Assembly (NCBI GenBank): GCA_963971405.1
Contig: OZ020485.1
Coordinates: 31,515,921 to 31,579,920 of the forward strand
Direction: 5' to 3'
From: Psococerastis gibbosa
Taxonomy: Eukaryota > Arthropoda > Insecta > Psocodea > Psocidae
DNA: 64,000 nt
Shown here in pieces: positions 1 through 12,774 of the stretch. The position numbers and the translations under genes were made by a program. Position 1 is the first letter of the stretch; the number at the start of each line of letters is the position of its first letter. The notes beneath the pieces are model-generated. The model was not told the DNA's origin. It was given only the letters and a program-made list of their open reading frames with translations, and ran no database searches.

Positions 1-535
1 AACGCGTTGATATATAAGGTACAGTTTAGGTGTGTTTCGTGTTGCAATGGGGGAGGCATGGTACCAAAGATATACAAGATGGCCTCTAATCTTAAGCTAA
101 GTAACGCCGGTAGCGGTGAAACGTAAGAGAAAATGCGGGGAAATGTGACTGAGTATGCAGGTATATAACAAAGGGTTAGTTAGACTTACATTGCCTGTTG
201 TATAAGTCCAATTAACCCTTTGTTAAATAGTATTACACCATTGCCAGTAACCTTTACAAATAGATTGAGTATATAGGGTTCCAACATTAAAAAAAGGAAA
301 TCGCGGCAAATTAAAAACAAATGAACAATTCAACAGGCAGGGCTGACAACAAAATCCGGCGCAGTAAGTTACTGAGCACATGACTCGCAATTTAAATAGC
401 TTTATTACGACTGTGATTAGCTTTTGACGAGAACCTCCCAGCTTAATCTCAGTTACAACTTTTTCCCCCTTCATTGCATGTGCTGCGGATGCCCATCTCA
501 CCCACCTGGACGTTACCTACTCAATTACTGATTAA
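1..535. other. No recognisable gene
   Basis: AT-rich sequence. A 92-codon open frame on the minus strand (223-501) has no motif I recognise and is probably chance. Confidence 0.5.
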
Positions 536-638
536 GGCCGGATCCCACCGTCGCATGAAAAGCCCAGTAGAGAATACTACACGGCACAGAATATAGCGGT
601 GCCGTCCAGTATTCCTTACTTTTCCCGCGATGGTGGGA
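536..638. repeat. Small inverted-repeat (MITE-like) element, copy 1
   Basis: The ends match in inverted orientation. The left arm has TCCCACCGTCGC, TGAAAAG, an AATAC block and ACGGCAC. The right arm carries the same blocks reversed (GTGCCGTCC, GTATTCC, CTTTTCCCGCGATGGTGGGA). The left end is TAA (533-535) followed by GGCCGGA, the same kind of start as the larger palindromic elements in this window. It is about 100 bp long with no coding capacity. Related copies lie at 1737 and 4536. Non-autonomous DNA-transposon origin is inferred from structure only. Confidence 0.6.
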
Positions 639-816
639 ACTCCAAAAAAAAATAGTTGGTTTTGTTAGGTTCATTAATACAATAGAACTATTAAATTTAC
701 AGTGCAGTATGTTTCTCTGAAGTCTCCGAGCTGTAAAAAGACCCTCAGCCTCGCGCCTTATTCCGGACATTAAGATCTACGATGGTTAGACCACCTAATA
801 AGAATTCAGGATACCA

Positions 817-1002
817 GTGCAGCGCGGAAAGAGCTCGAACAGAATCTTGAAGAAAGACACTGGAAAACCGAGAATGAGGTGGCTAGATGACGTTCAGGAG
901 AATTTGCGAGGGATGACCGTCCGTGGTTGGAGGCGACTCGATGGCGACAGCGGACTGACGGACGAGCTCGTAGAAAAGGTCAGGCTAACAAACGATGATG
1001 AT
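817..1002 (+). pseudogene. LINE reverse-transcriptase C-terminal relic
   Basis: The plus frame contains GKPRMRWLDDVQENLRGM followed by VRGWRR. This closely resembles the C-terminal tail of many arthropod non-LTR retrotransposon polyproteins (pattern GRPxxRWLDDVxxDLRxxGVRGWRR). Only the last 60 or so residues are present, with no reverse-transcriptase or endonuclease core upstream. It is a 5'-truncated dead copy. The clade cannot be assigned from this tail. Confidence 0.7.
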
Positions 1003-1736
1003 TGTGATGATGTACATACTATACCTACAGTATGTTTTTTTATTGTATTCCATCTTTTAAATTTTTAAAATTTCTAATAAACATTTCACTCATCATTTAA
1101 CTCTCCAAAATCTTAGAATTACAAGAAGACAGCTCTATGTAATATGATACAGACGGCTTTATTGTACACCCTGTTAGGATCATTGGGATACTTACTATCC
1201 ATTGTAAATTGGGGAAACTCAACTAAAGCGCTAAATTCGAAAAAGTAAATAAAGAACAGGAATATAATATTACTTGAGCGTTCCCACTATACCGTAGGGG
1301 AGTGGGCATCCCTAATACATGGGATTTTCAGGTTCTGGTGTTTTGCAATTAGTTACAGAGCAATATATTGGACGGATGCTCTTTGAATTAAACAAGGCAA
1401 GGTTGGGGGCTATACACAAAGAGCAAACAGCCGAATAATTAACTAGGCAGTACCTGAGGAACAGAGCTTATTGGCTGATATTGCATTGTGCCGCAATGAG
1501 TCATTAGCGAGGAATTAATACATCCGATTCGATTTCCCATCATTTCTTCCCTCGCCCAACGTTATTGGTTGGAATTCCCAGCTTTTTATATCTACTTAGA
1601 AAACGTTATTTGATCAAATGCCTCGCGGGGTGTATGTAGTTGCCGGTCGGACTGCGATTTTGACGTACTAAAGTAAGTAAACTTATTCTGCAAAGTGGGG
1701 CTCTGTATGAGGCGAAAAAGAGGATCTCTTAGGGCC
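1003..1736. other. No recognisable gene
   Basis: AT-rich spacer. I see no coding, RNA or repeat signal. Confidence 0.5.
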
Positions 1737-1803
1737 GTGCCCACCACTGCGCATGCGTGCCGTCCAACATTCCTTACAGAACTTTCCTTGTGTTGGTGGG
1801 AAA
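1737..1803. repeat. Small inverted-repeat element, internally deleted copy 2
   Basis: The right half (GTGCCGTCC, ACATTCCTTAC, then GTTGGTGGGA) matches the right arm of the element at 536-638. The left half is reduced to about GCCCACCACTGCGC, so most of the left arm and the loop are missing. It is the same family, degraded. Confidence 0.5.
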
Positions 1804-4532
1804 TTACTCCGACCCACACGACTTGACGATTTTACTTTATATTGTACTTTCTTGCTGATTACGTGTTGTACTTGTTGATTACTTGATCATATAATTTAAC
1901 AGAAACATTTATATATACATATATATATATTTATTCGTGTGTGTACAGTCTAATTTCAATCATTTTGGTGTTAGATGTGTCATACCGCTTGAACCTCCCA
2001 TGGGAGACGGAGCTTTTCTTATAAATTTACATGTCTTTTTAATTGAAAAAAATTAACTAGTCGCTCTGCACTGTTATTAAGCACAAAATGTATTGCTCTT
2101 AGAGTTGTAAAGTGTCATGAAGAGTGAAACAACCCCTAGGCGAAACATCCAGCAACAGAATCCCCGCACAAACAGCTACATACGAGCTACATCAGTTAGG
2201 AAAGTTCCACAAAGTGTGGCAGCAAAAGGAGATCACATAATACATGTACCCTAAGGCTGGTTCAAAACAGAGAAGATGTAAAATAAGGGACACGACTTGT
2301 GGCGATATAACTTTGAAAGTTGGACAATGCTCTGGGACACTCATCATCGATCCTGCCGCCACGGTTTTAATTACGGGTGAGCAAACATTCTGGTTGGAAT
2401 TGAGGGTGAAAGACCGTCAAATGTCTGTCACGGCACAAAGGGAAGTCATTACAGATATGACAATGTCAAACCCTTGACATATTGTCCAAAGAGAGAAAGA
2501 TGATGGAGCAGACACCCCCGATTTGACACCTCAGCAACGAAATGGTAATTTCCTCCCATCCTCGCATTAAAAAAAATGTCGACCCTTATAAAAGCAATAA
2601 AATAAAATACAAAATAAATAATAAAATCGTAATTCCTAAGGAAATTGTAAAAGGAAAAGCGTACACCACATACTTGTAAAAAAGGAAAGAAATTATTAGT
2701 TTCCAGCAGAAAGTTGGCTGCAAACAAGTACTATAGCACTCAAGTACTGTATAATATTTTGTATTTCATAAAAAAAATCATGAATCTCATAAGCTATGTT
2801 GTGTTAATATTGGTGGTAAAATAAAAAAAATATAATGTAAAACCAACCAACGAATAGACTAGTTTATAAAATTTTGTATAGTAGGCATAGTATAGGTTTA
2901 TAGGTATAAATAACAATGCACACAATTACAAAAGATAATTATGTGACTTGATTGTGTACGAAGTTCTTAAACCGGCCTTTTGTGTCTATCAAAAATAAAT
3001 TTTTTAAGTTGACCTCAAGCATTAGCTTTTCAAACATTATGATCTAGAATAGAACGGTAAAAAAATTATATTGATCATTAAAAAGAATAATACAATTGGT
3101 TATATTTGATATTGTATTAGTAGCTTATTTCTAAAAATAATAGATAATTAGAAAATGGTAGTAAAAATGTACAGTATGACTTAAACCAATAGATAATTCT
3201 GACATTAACTCATTCTTTAGAAAGAGGGCATGAGGTTTAAATAATATAAGCCGAGAAGAGAAAAATGCTGCAAAACCGTATCCCCCCCCCCCTTCCCCAA
3301 AACCAGCAAATTACGAGAAAAACAAACATAGCGACAAAAGAGTGCACATCTAGAGAAAACTCTTAGTCAGCATCAGCATGGTGTCTTTTACGAGATTTCG
3401 GAATAAAAATTGGATCATATCTCGTAGAATTTCGCAATGCTAGACTACCATTGAAGAGAATTCCATTAAAGCTTATGGAGGAAAGATTTTCTTCTTTCCT
3501 AAAATCAGGAATCCTTCCATCCTCGGATTTTCATTGAAAGGTTCATAAAATGTTGATATACTAGTAGAAGGGGTTGTGAATTTTCAAACCATGTTCCTTT
3601 TTTTATACAGACTAGACTGAAGTCCGTCTAAAATTTGATGACATAGCTCTTAAGACATCCGAAAGAAAATTGAAATTTTCTGAAGTTTTTAAATACATGG
3701 GGTACGTCTATAATGGACCTCTTTTGCATATGAAAATGCTTGCGCCCAACCTATCAAAATATTGGGATTGAACGTAATTTCTCTATGGATTTCTATACGA
3801 AAATACGTTATAAAAGAATCCTGCTCCATAAGATAGGAGAACACTTTTCGATTCACTAGAGCGCCGCATTCGCAATTAAGCCATGAGCACTAACAAAGAC
3901 TAGATTTACAAAAGTAGCAAAAAAGTAATTAGCCTAAGTAATAGCAGTTTTTTTCAAACTTTTTAGATTCTTCAAATTTAATATTGAAAGTAGCAGTACA
4001 CTTGTCAAAAAAAAAAACGAAAAGTAATAATTTTTCCTTCTCTTCTTTTCCGATAGTTCTACAAAGTCAACATAGGAGGAAGGGATGTAAAATCACCAAA
4101 AATATAACGCAAGATGTGCAGTGAACTTGAAGATTTTGCAAGAGAAGCTCCCTTCTCTGGGCGGCTTTTCTCAGCAAATTATTGAGAAGTCTTGTCCAAC
4201 AGAGCGGAAGTGACGTCAGGGTCAATACAACGTGTCTCGGGTCCTAAACTAGCAATTAAAGCTGAGACATGGCTGCCAACGGTACAGTAACAAGCCCCAC
4301 GTTTCCCCACCCTCCTGACTTCTACTTCGCTGACTTCAACCTTTAATTCCAAGATTCCAATTTAATTCTCAAAACTACAACTACCGGGATTTCTATAAGC
4401 TCAGCACTATTATTATCGAGATGAACGGCGCAATTAAATTCAGAACGATGCTTTGCAAGCACTGATGTCATTTAAAACAGACTGGTTGGTTGTCATAGCA
4501 AGGACAAAGCACAGGATACGGATACCTGTAAG
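1804..4532. other. AT-rich spacer with microsatellite, C run and one CRE-like site
   Basis: Contains an (AT)n tract at about 1911-1933, an 11-base C run at 3282-3292 and one TGACGTCA at 4211-4218. A 77-codon frame (2244-2477) and a 92-codon minus frame (2449-2727) show no motif I recognise. No gene is supported. Confidence 0.5.
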
Positions 4533-4535
4533 TAA

Positions 4536-4635
4536 GGCCCGGACTCACCATTGCTTGAAAAGTCTCGGTATGGAATACCGGACGGCACCGCCTTCTACCA
4601 AAGGTAGGTGCCATGCAATATTCTTTACCGACATT
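4536..4635. repeat. Small inverted-repeat element, copy 3
   Basis: The left arm (CCCGGACTCACCATTGC, TTGAAAAG, GGAATACCGGACGGCAC) closely follows the left arm of the element at 536. The right arm (GTGCCATGCAATATTCTTTAC) is more diverged. TAA precedes the left GGC. A solo fragment of a similar left arm may be present near 43010-43035. Confidence 0.55.
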
Positions 4636-4636
4636 T

Positions 4637-5171
4637 AAATAGTTTATGGTATAGGACAATATATATTTTGTAAACTACGCAATAGGCCAAAAGAAATCAA
4701 GAAGATAACTAGAATAGCATGACTGTGATGAATGTATCTCGCATAGTTGGCTAGCAACAACATTCTGAGCTATGAACAAAATAAACCATTTGTTTTTAAG
4801 TAACGGGAAAAGTAAATACAGAATTGAAAATAAACTTAGTTATCATGTAAATCAAAATACAGGGAAAAGCTGGCGAGTATAGAGTAGTGCTTTAACAATA
4901 TTTCCTTCAAGGTACAACTATAGAAACGAAACCTTAGGAAAGAGCGGTGAACAGTTATTCCGGAAACTGCAAAATTGAAAGTACTGTACGTACCGGGAAT
5001 GTGCAATTTTCAAGTTTTATCGTCCAATATGTTAGGAAAATTTGAAAATTGCTTCCATCCTGCTGGATTTGTCAATTTTATTTTTTACATGTTGATACTT
5101 GTATATGTTGACACATACTGTATTTTGCAACATGCATTTGAATGATAGTAGCTGTAAATGAGGATAATAAA
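4637..5171. other. No recognisable gene
   Basis: AT-rich spacer with nothing identified. Confidence 0.5.
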
Positions 5172-5920
5172 TAGGGGCATTCACTGTATTTCGATTTCCC
5201 TAAGAGAAAGTAGGAATAGAACTAGATTTTTTTCTACGGTAGAAAAATAATTGACATGGAAACGTATATCTCTAAGTTTCCGACTTTATCCGACCTAACC
5301 TAACCCACTTCCAAAGTTTCTTTGCCTTCGCTGAACTTATGAGCATCTGCTGTAGTCCACCTCTTGCCACGATGTATCCTATTTATTTATTTATTAATTT
5401 CAATCGCAGAGCTAATTTTTTTTAAAATTAAATAAAAATATAAAAAAAATTCAAACGCAAAACAACAAATATGGCCGTTTGGCGTTTTCGATGTCATTTT
5501 CCTAAGGCGGCTATTCCACCGGCGATTTTACTTCATATTTGATTTTGTCATTGACGTTTGTTTTGATTTAAGAAGACTATTTTGTCGATACTTAACTTAT
5601 CTATTTTAAATTAAGTACATAATATGGTAGCAGACATCATTAATAAGTCTCTACCATATTATAACTTAATTTATAATAGATAAGTTAAGTAACTACATAA
5701 TAGTCTCCTTAAAACAAAACGAACGTCAATGACAAAATCAAATATGAAGTAAAATATTCGGGGGAATAGCCGCCTAAGCTCAGTTTACCCAACCAAAGTA
5801 CTATAGTTGGGGAAAGTGGGGAACGTTTTGAAATACATTTCCTTATGGCATTATTTTTCTACCGTAGAAAAACTGGAGTTCTATTCCCGTAGGGAAATCG
5901 AAACACAGTGAATACCCCTA
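5172..5920. mobile_element. Old TA-flanked inverted-repeat element, split by a younger palindrome
   Basis: The left end (TAGGGGCATTCACTGTATTT, then CGATTTCCCTA, GAATAGAACT and CTACGGTAGAAAAATAAT) recurs in reverse complement at 5845-5920, with small indels over about 80 bp. The ends read TAGGGG...CCCCTA, which suits a TA target of Tc1/mariner type; that assignment is inference. The interior is AT-rich and non-coding and holds the palindrome at 5506-5774. Removing that insert leaves about 480 bp. Confidence 0.65.
5506..5774. mobile_element. Palindromic element P1 (variable-arm family)
   Basis: The two halves are inverted copies over about 135 bp with roughly one mismatch in eight. TAA lies directly outside both ends (5503-5505 and 5775-5777), as expected for a 3-bp target duplication. 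The left arm runs as terminus GGCGGCTATTCCAC (5506-5519), a private 32-bp segment (5520-5551), TGACGT (5552-5557), a longer inner stem, then GGTAGCAGACATCATTAA at the centre. Terminus, TGACGT and central motif are shared with elements at 45819, 49032, 53713 and 59615; the private segment is not. TAA plus GGC recalls PIF/Harbinger ends, but no transposase is present. Confidence 0.75.
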
Positions 5921-8121
5921 ATGGAATGTATTAAAAATTAAAAATTTGAAATTCTCAACACAGTAAAAAGAATATTATTAATCGCTCGATCTATATAATA
6001 AGTATTGGCCTAGGACTATTGCACTATCCTTGACCCATTATTTACGCGGTGTTAAAGCAACAGATTATCTTAGATTTTTTTCTATACAACTAAATGTTAT
6101 TTCCTGGGTCCGGCAATGGTTGTGATATTGTTTGTGATTCACCAAGAAAGGCATTCTTAAACTTATAGCATTTTCTTCTCAGCTTTCTAATCCAAATTAT
6201 GTGATACTGATTGAACACATGAAGATTTGATGATCCAAAAGTAAAGTCTCTATATCGCTAGATACATGCTGTTTGGCGTAGCAATATTATTTTTTGTTCA
6301 ATATTTAAGTACACATTGTAACCTATATTAAAATTACGGTTTTTTGTATGCGTTCCGAAACAATTGATCAGATTGTGATGAAACTGTGGTAGGTTGTTCT
6401 CGGGACGCTCCCGAGGGTTCTTAGTTCAACAAGTCATCAATCTACCGAAAACAGAATCGTCATTGAAAGTTATCAGTAAACAACTCAAAAAGTAAAATAA
6501 AACGGAAACAGGGTAGAATTGTATACGCAATAAATAAATTTAGGCGATACCATTACCATTGTAAGTACAAAGGGCATTATTCAATATAATTTGTATTACT
6601 GCAATATGCAGGGTGCTTCAGGCTAACGGTGACAAACTTCAAGGGCGCATTCTCCGTTCAATTTAGAGCAAAAATAACCTATTTATTATGATAACGAAAA
6701 TGCACCATTGTCGAGCAAAGGGCGGATTAAAGGAAACATGCAGAGTACCAAGAAAATGCGTCCTCAGAAACTGGTGGACCTATTGTCGATATAAGCACTA
6801 GAATTAAATTGTATATCAGGATATCATGACTATGACAATGACGCCTGCGCATTTTTCACAATATTCTTAATTTTTAGCTGTTCTCAATTCTCAATGAAAC
6901 TACAACAAAGACACTTATCCTTTCTAGAGTTTCATGTGAACGGGGGGAAAACAAATGGGAGCAAAAATAAATCGACTGTGAGATCAATTTGAGATAAAAT
7001 AAGCTCTCAAAAGAATTTGCCAGTCTTGTAATGTCCAGGGATCACAACAGAAACCTAACGGTCTGAAACTTAAAGTGGAGGAAGGATTACATTGTCTTGA
7101 AACGTCTAAAGGAGAAGAGCTTTGGTATTATATGAAACCAACGGAAATGCGATAAGAAAGGGATAGAAAACAAAAAGATATCTTCTGAAGAGTCATCAAT
7201 CATCAACAACAACTATTGTGATAGTAAATTGTTTACGAAAAATGGAATTTCCATTGAAATCTAACGCGGTGCAGTAATTAATTTTGTACTCGTGGGCCAC
7301 GCAAACAGGTCAAAAGCTATTTGAAAGCACGAGTTATTAAATAATTTGGCTGGGCACAAAATTTCAAACTGTGAGACCATACTTGGAAAATATTACGAAT
7401 CATTTATTTCCATTTGTGGAGTTTTGAAATTTTTAACTGTAATATTGTTATGACGGAAACTTGGTTGGGCTGCTAATTATCTTAGCCTAACACGAGCGGG
7501 TATCGTATGATGACGAATTAACATCGAATACAAAAGGCTAAATTATCCCGGGGCAAGGGTTAAATACCTTTAGATTGCCACTCATTAAGATACAAGATTA
7601 GGGTAAGGGTTAATTAAATTAACGATTGACAATTTGTCAACACAACGGATTAGTTCTCATTGTTACATGTGTTAAACATAGGTAGAACATCAGCCTCCAA
7701 TTTGGGGAAAAAATCAATATTAATACTTTACCTCTCTGTTTAGAAACTAACTCTAGGTTATAACATTTTCTGTTGTTCGTTCTACGGCTGCTGGAGCTCT
7801 CAGAGCAATATCGAGCAAATCTTACCATATTGATAATAATATAAAAAAATAAATGATCATTTATTTGCAAACCGACTTAAAAGTTCAATAAAATGCAAAT
7901 CTAATCTAGCCCACTATGGCAGAGATTTCAGAATATTTTGTAAACAAAGGACACCCCGGAGTTTTTGACGAAGTTAATTAGTCGCTCGTCGCACCACCAC
8001 AAAGATGTGAAAATAACTTCTTGAAAAATTGGATTGTGGTATTTGTACTTAAGAAGCTCAACAAAGACGGACACTATTTACCCGTGTAATTTACGATTAT
8101 GCAATACACTATACACATACT
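5921..8121. other. No recognisable gene
   Basis: AT-rich sequence. A short GC-rich hairpin lies near 6398-6416 (TCTCGGG...TCCCGAG). No open frame above 80 codons has a motif I recognise. Confidence 0.5.
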
Positions 8122-8275
8122 CTACACTTTCACCCGAAAGGTTGTTGGCTACATTTTCTGGCCATGCTTCGGAGGGCATGTAAAGCAGGTGGCTGCGTGT
8201 AAGAGGGCATTATAGCCCTATCTACGCTAGGTTGGCTTGGTAATAGAGCAAAAAAGTCCTTATATATTTATTTAT
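8122..8275 (+). mobile_element. tRNA-derived SINE, head-deleted copy
   Basis: Shares with the copy at 11285 the block TTTCACCCGAAA.GTT.TTGG, then TTTTCTGGCCATGCTTCGG, GGGCATGTAAAGCAGG and the tail CTAGGTTGGCTT...AAAAAGTCC followed by TATTTATTTA. The segment that holds the B box in the 11.3-kb copy is missing here, so it could not be transcribed from its own promoter. Confidence 0.65.
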
Positions 8276-9149
8276 CGTGTTTTCCTATTGTAATAATATT
8301 TCAGGCGTGAGAAAGAAAATTTTTCAAAATACTAATTTCCCATCGCAACTCTAATTATTGTATATTGTAATTTGCATACTTTAAGAAAAATACATTTTTA
8401 ATTTATATTTTTGCGACAATGGCACGAGGAATTAATTAATTTGGGCAAAAATACATATGCTTCCTTTGTTTACAAAATATTTCTGAAAATATCTGCATTA
8501 ATGAAAGCAGCCGGATACTGCAAGGAGACGAGTACAAAGCTCGCGTTGTCGTGGACGATCCCTCAGTCGATATTATTTGTAACACCCCTATCCTCCTCTC
8601 CTACTTTGACAAGGTTTTCAAGTGCAGATCATTCAATATTGGCAACATAGCTACACAACTCACACATAGGAAGCCTATGCCTGCTTTTAACATCAGCAAT
8701 TTGAACGTTTCAACTTTTATTGACGGAATTCATAATCGAAACATGTTTAAAAGCGGCAATTTCCTTCTCGTTGCCGACCTTGTAAGAGCAAATTCCATTT
8801 CAAAGATTCGCTCGCGAAAAAAAACTCCTTCCCCGCACCAACATTGCAGTCCCTCATCCCCATACAAAGTAAACTTTCAAGATCTTTGCCTACTCAAACT
8901 ACCCTAGAGCACAGGTTTATTCATCATCCGGTAATTGCTCTCCTTTGAGGAAAGAATTTGGTCTTAATGAACGGTATTTACATTTCTCTAGAACTACTTC
9001 TGTTCTAGAATTAAATTGGGAACTCATTCAGATGAATTACTTAAAACCAAACATTTGAAATAAACTTTAGAGCAATACAGAATTGTAGGATATGAAAGTT
9101 GACATAATTCTTTATTCTTTCATTAACAAGAAGCAAAGACATTAAAGAC
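8276..9149. other. Spacer with an unclassified 118-codon open frame
   Basis: The plus frame 8551-8907 (118 codons) is the longest open frame in the window, and an overlapping 79-codon frame spans 8411-8650. I recognise no domain, signal peptide or catalytic motif in either. Composition does not stand out from the surroundings, so chance or an ancient decayed element is as likely as a gene. Confidence 0.3.
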
Positions 9150-9518
9150 TTAAGAGGATATGATACGTAGAAAATTGTTACCCCAAAATTAAATACTTCT
9201 CATTTTTATTTCATTAACTCAGCAAGTTATTAAAAATTTGGCTCATCTAAGTTGCAGAAGACTACTTCGTGCAGCATATAATTGGGTATTTTTACTTTTC
9301 GGTTTTGTAATTTTTCAAAAAATTCCAGATTACGCGAAATTTTAGTCCTCACTGGTTTTTATGAAAGAACTAAGGTACCAAACATTTAATATCTCTAATT
9401 ATATGATGCATGCGCCAAATCTTTAATAACTTGCTTTGTTAAATTAATTAAAAAATTAAAAGTTAATAAAAACAACAAATTTTCTGGTGCTAATTTTCTA
9501 CGTAGCATGCCTTCTTAA
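9150..9518. mobile_element. Inverted-repeat element with TTAA ends, copy A
   Basis: Begins TTAAGAGGATATGATACGTA, then GAAAATT, and ends with the inverted equivalent (AATTTTCTACGTAGCATGCC, then TTCTTAA). Internal arms (AGCAAGTTATTAAA..TTTGG on the left, AATCTTTAATAACTTGCT on the right) are also inverted copies. The right arm lacks the block corresponding to GTTGCAGAAGACTACTTC of the left arm. A second copy at 39189 retains that block but lacks other parts. TTAA at both ends could be a piggyBac-type target, which is inference. No coding capacity. Confidence 0.65.
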
Positions 9519-11284
9519 ACTTATAATGTAGATATTATGCTACTATAGTATAGGAGTACAAAGACTACATAATAAAAGAATGATAACTCGATCAAGTTCC
9601 TCAAGAAGAACAGACACCATGCCCTTACATTGTTTGATAGGATCTTGAACATCATTTTATATTTCATAGAAAAGGAAAATATCTCAATGACAGCTAGAAG
9701 AAGAAAGAAGCCGGTCATGATAACGCAGCGCAAGTGGAAAGAAAATATAACGGATACAAAGATTCCTGTTGGACCATCACAAACCAGTCATATTTTCATG
9801 ATATTATTGTACTAATGTCACCGTCATTTCCCCCTAACGAGCTTTATTTCTTCAGATAGTAAGGTTAAGGGGGCCTACAATATCTATAGAAATGTCAAAA
9901 AATACACGAATAATAATAATAATAATAATCATTATTATTATTAGATTCAATGCCTGTAATTCTTTTAAATCACACGGGCGAAAACCAATATAAAATCCTT
10001 GCAAGCGTTTGATATAAGACAGTATCACTTAACTGAATCCCTTTCGGCTCTGGCCAATCACGTGCAGGGAGATTTCATGATAGCACAGACCGGTAGTTCT
10101 TCCCTTGTAAATGATATTATATTGCAGAACACATTTCGCAATAGCGCCGATACCGATTTTCCTCTATCAATCGCTATCTAATATTCTTGAAACAAAAAGG
10201 CAGATCTAGCTGGTTAACGAACTCATCAAGACATTTGTATGATACACATTTTTGTGCCAAGTTTTATTAAAATATTATCTACGGAAGTTACAGTGTTTCC
10301 TAAAGTCGATTTACATACATGTACTATATTATGAACAGGAGGGGGGGGGGGGGGTAGGTTTTAAGCTGAGGGGTTATGAAGTGAAAAGTTATGAAGAAAC
10401 TTTCCGGAAGTCTAACATTGGTAGCCTTCTCAACAGGTAGATGAAATCTCCCTATAAAACATAGTTTCCTATGTATCTCAATAACAGCTACATAATATTA
10501 TATGGATTCCACATGAGGCCCGCATTCATTAAGCCCTAAGTCAACGGAATGAAATCAGTTATTACGGAGGAAAACGTGCAATACATTCTAAAGCTGACAG
10601 GTGGGACTAAAAGGGAAAAAGGGATTGGGATTGTGTCAAAAGTTAACACGGTTTTCCTTGTCTGTAATGAAAGAACAATCTCCTTAATTATAACTCCCGA
10701 CGAATGTTCTTCACAAATTAAATTCATATCTTGAGCAAATATTTGCGTGTCAGTCTTTACACTCCGTGACAAAAGGCTTTGTTGATTTTCTACCCTTCTG
10801 ATTGATGCTATGACAATCTCTGGAATTTCCCGAGAGGCCGCCTTCCAGCCCAACAGCAAATATAGACGCCACTCTCAGCAACGTGTCATTCTTTATTTTT
10901 TATTCTCACATGCCGAGGAGTACAAGAGTACTCTTACTGGGATGACCGTTAATAAACTCATCATAGCAAATGGGCTCCTCTAAAGAGAACCTAAGTGTGA
11001 CTTTAAATTATACTATTAGTAATATTATTAACTAGTAGGCCCGGCGAGCTTAGTTGCGCCTAACAGTCCATACTTATCTATTATTAAACAACTTTATAAA
11101 CAGAAGGGAAACGTGCTGGTATACACAAATGATTTCCAAATCACAGTATATTAATCTATGCAAATCAATTTATAAGCTAAGAACTTTTTTTCGCCGATAC
11201 TTACTCTACCACTGTAATATTATTTCGAAATGCAATACTACTTTTATGCTCTACTGCATACATGGATATCTGGTGTATGTAAGG
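9519..11284. other. Spacer with microsatellite and G run
   Basis: Contains an (AAT)n tract running into its complement (about 9909-9943) and a 14-base G run at 10341-10354. A 107-codon minus frame at 10536-10859 shows no motif I recognise. Confidence 0.45.
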
Positions 11285-11478
11285 ACATGTAGAGTAGTGG
11301 TACGGACTCTGACTTTCACCCGAAACGTTATTGGTTCGAGTCCTTCACATCTTACATTTTCTGGCCATGCTTCGGAGGGCATGTAAAGCAGGCGGTCCCG
11401 GGTCTTCCTAGTTGAGTGTAACAGAGCCCTAACTCCGCTAGGTTGGCTTAGTTATAGAACAAAAAGTCCATATTTATT
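11285..11478 (+). mobile_element. tRNA-derived SINE, best copy
   Basis: The head carries an A-box-like TAGAGTAGTGGTACGG (about 11290-11305) and a B box GGTTCGAGTCC (11333-11343) matching the Pol III consensus at normal tRNA spacing. The body has TTTTCTGGCCATGCTTCGG, GGGCATGTAAAGCAGGCGG, then TTGAGTGTAACAGAGCCCTA and ACTCCGCTAGGTTGGCTTAG. The tail is AACAAAAAGTCC plus TATTTATTTA. Related copies are at 8122, 18178, 42628 and 56334 (reverse). SINE assignment rests on the tRNA-like promoter and dispersed copies. Confidence 0.8.
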
Positions 11479-12774
11479 TATTTTATGCTTTGTTATTCTA
11501 CATAACAAGATACAAGAAGCATATTGCTACAATCAAATAACAGGGGACCGAGTAATAACTTAGTTATTAGCATAGCAGAGAACACAGCTTCCATTTAAGG
11601 CTTTTGTTAGCCTACGAAATTCTCAAAAACGTTATTTCAATTTTGCTATTAATCGCAATAAGGTAAAAAAAAATTAAGTAATCATTGTTGGCCTATGCTG
11701 AAAAATATGTATATGCTTCCCAGTCATAGGGATATTATGGTAGCGAAAAGCAACCTGGTACACACAAGATGACTGAGATTACTGGGAAGTTCCTTTTCAT
11801 TTTCTGCCCTAGTTGGACCATGCTATTCACGTCAAAGTGGTGGAAAGCCAAGTAACAGAAATATCACATCAAAAATTCTTTCAATTTCAATGATTTGATC
11901 GAACACACTTGTTAGGTTCACCTTTTAGGTATATTTCTTTAGAAATACTACCAAATTTATATACTACGATAGTATTGCTGCGGTAGTTGATTTTTCGAAA
12001 ACTTCGTGCAGAACCCTATGGCTCAATAATATTTGAATTATACAGTGGACCCTGGCGAACTTCATATACATACTCTTCCGTTCCATTTGTTTACGTTTCG
12101 AGTTGTATACTAAAAGTTCAATGTCGAAATTTTAACTTAGCTTCATGGTAGGTATATACGGACAAACTGTATTCTGTATTCATAAATTGTTTGGTCCAGG
12201 AACAATTTGGATAGTCCATGAACACCTTACCCAAGTTTCATCATAATTCGATCAGTGGTTTCGCCAAGTATCACATATAAAAAACAGGCGTCATTCCCAT
12301 ACAGTATACATAGATTAATTATTTTAATTAATTATATTAATGTTTTGTTTGTCAGATTTTTCACAAGAAATTACCGAATAAGATAAGCTGACCCTCAATG
12401 ATGGGTATCTTTTCATTAAATTGTTATGCTTAAGCTGGTTGAGAAATGCTGTGGGCCTCGTTATAACAAGGGCGCACTAAATAGACATTTATAGAATCGT
12501 ATAAGGGAATTAGGTCAAATGGCACGCACGGGTTATAAAAATATGGCAAACTTCGTAATAGAGGCCCAGTTGGAATCTGTAAAACATGAGTACGTGGTAT
12601 GACCTCCGACACTGTTGAAGGAAATAAGATAGATTATTTGCAATATAGCCAATATAACCTCCAACACCGTTGACCCCCCCAGATTGTTGACCAAGTGATA
12701 ACTGATTAAAAAATATTATGGTCTAGACGCAACGTCTTTAGTCTTTGAATATAAAAAAACGCTTACAACTAGCA
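11479..12774. other. No recognisable gene
   Basis: AT-rich spacer with nothing identified. Confidence 0.5.

Noticed and set aside
8414..8425. GGCACGAGG resembling a cDNA cloning adapter
   Set aside because: Nine bases with no other vector sequence around; coincidence is sufficient.
8551..8907. 118-codon frame as a host gene
   Set aside because: No recognisable domain, no composition difference and no supporting neighbours; left as an unclassified frame.
10536..10859. 107-codon minus-strand frame as a gene
   Set aside because: No motif recognised, and the opposite strand is also open for 61 codons; likely chance.
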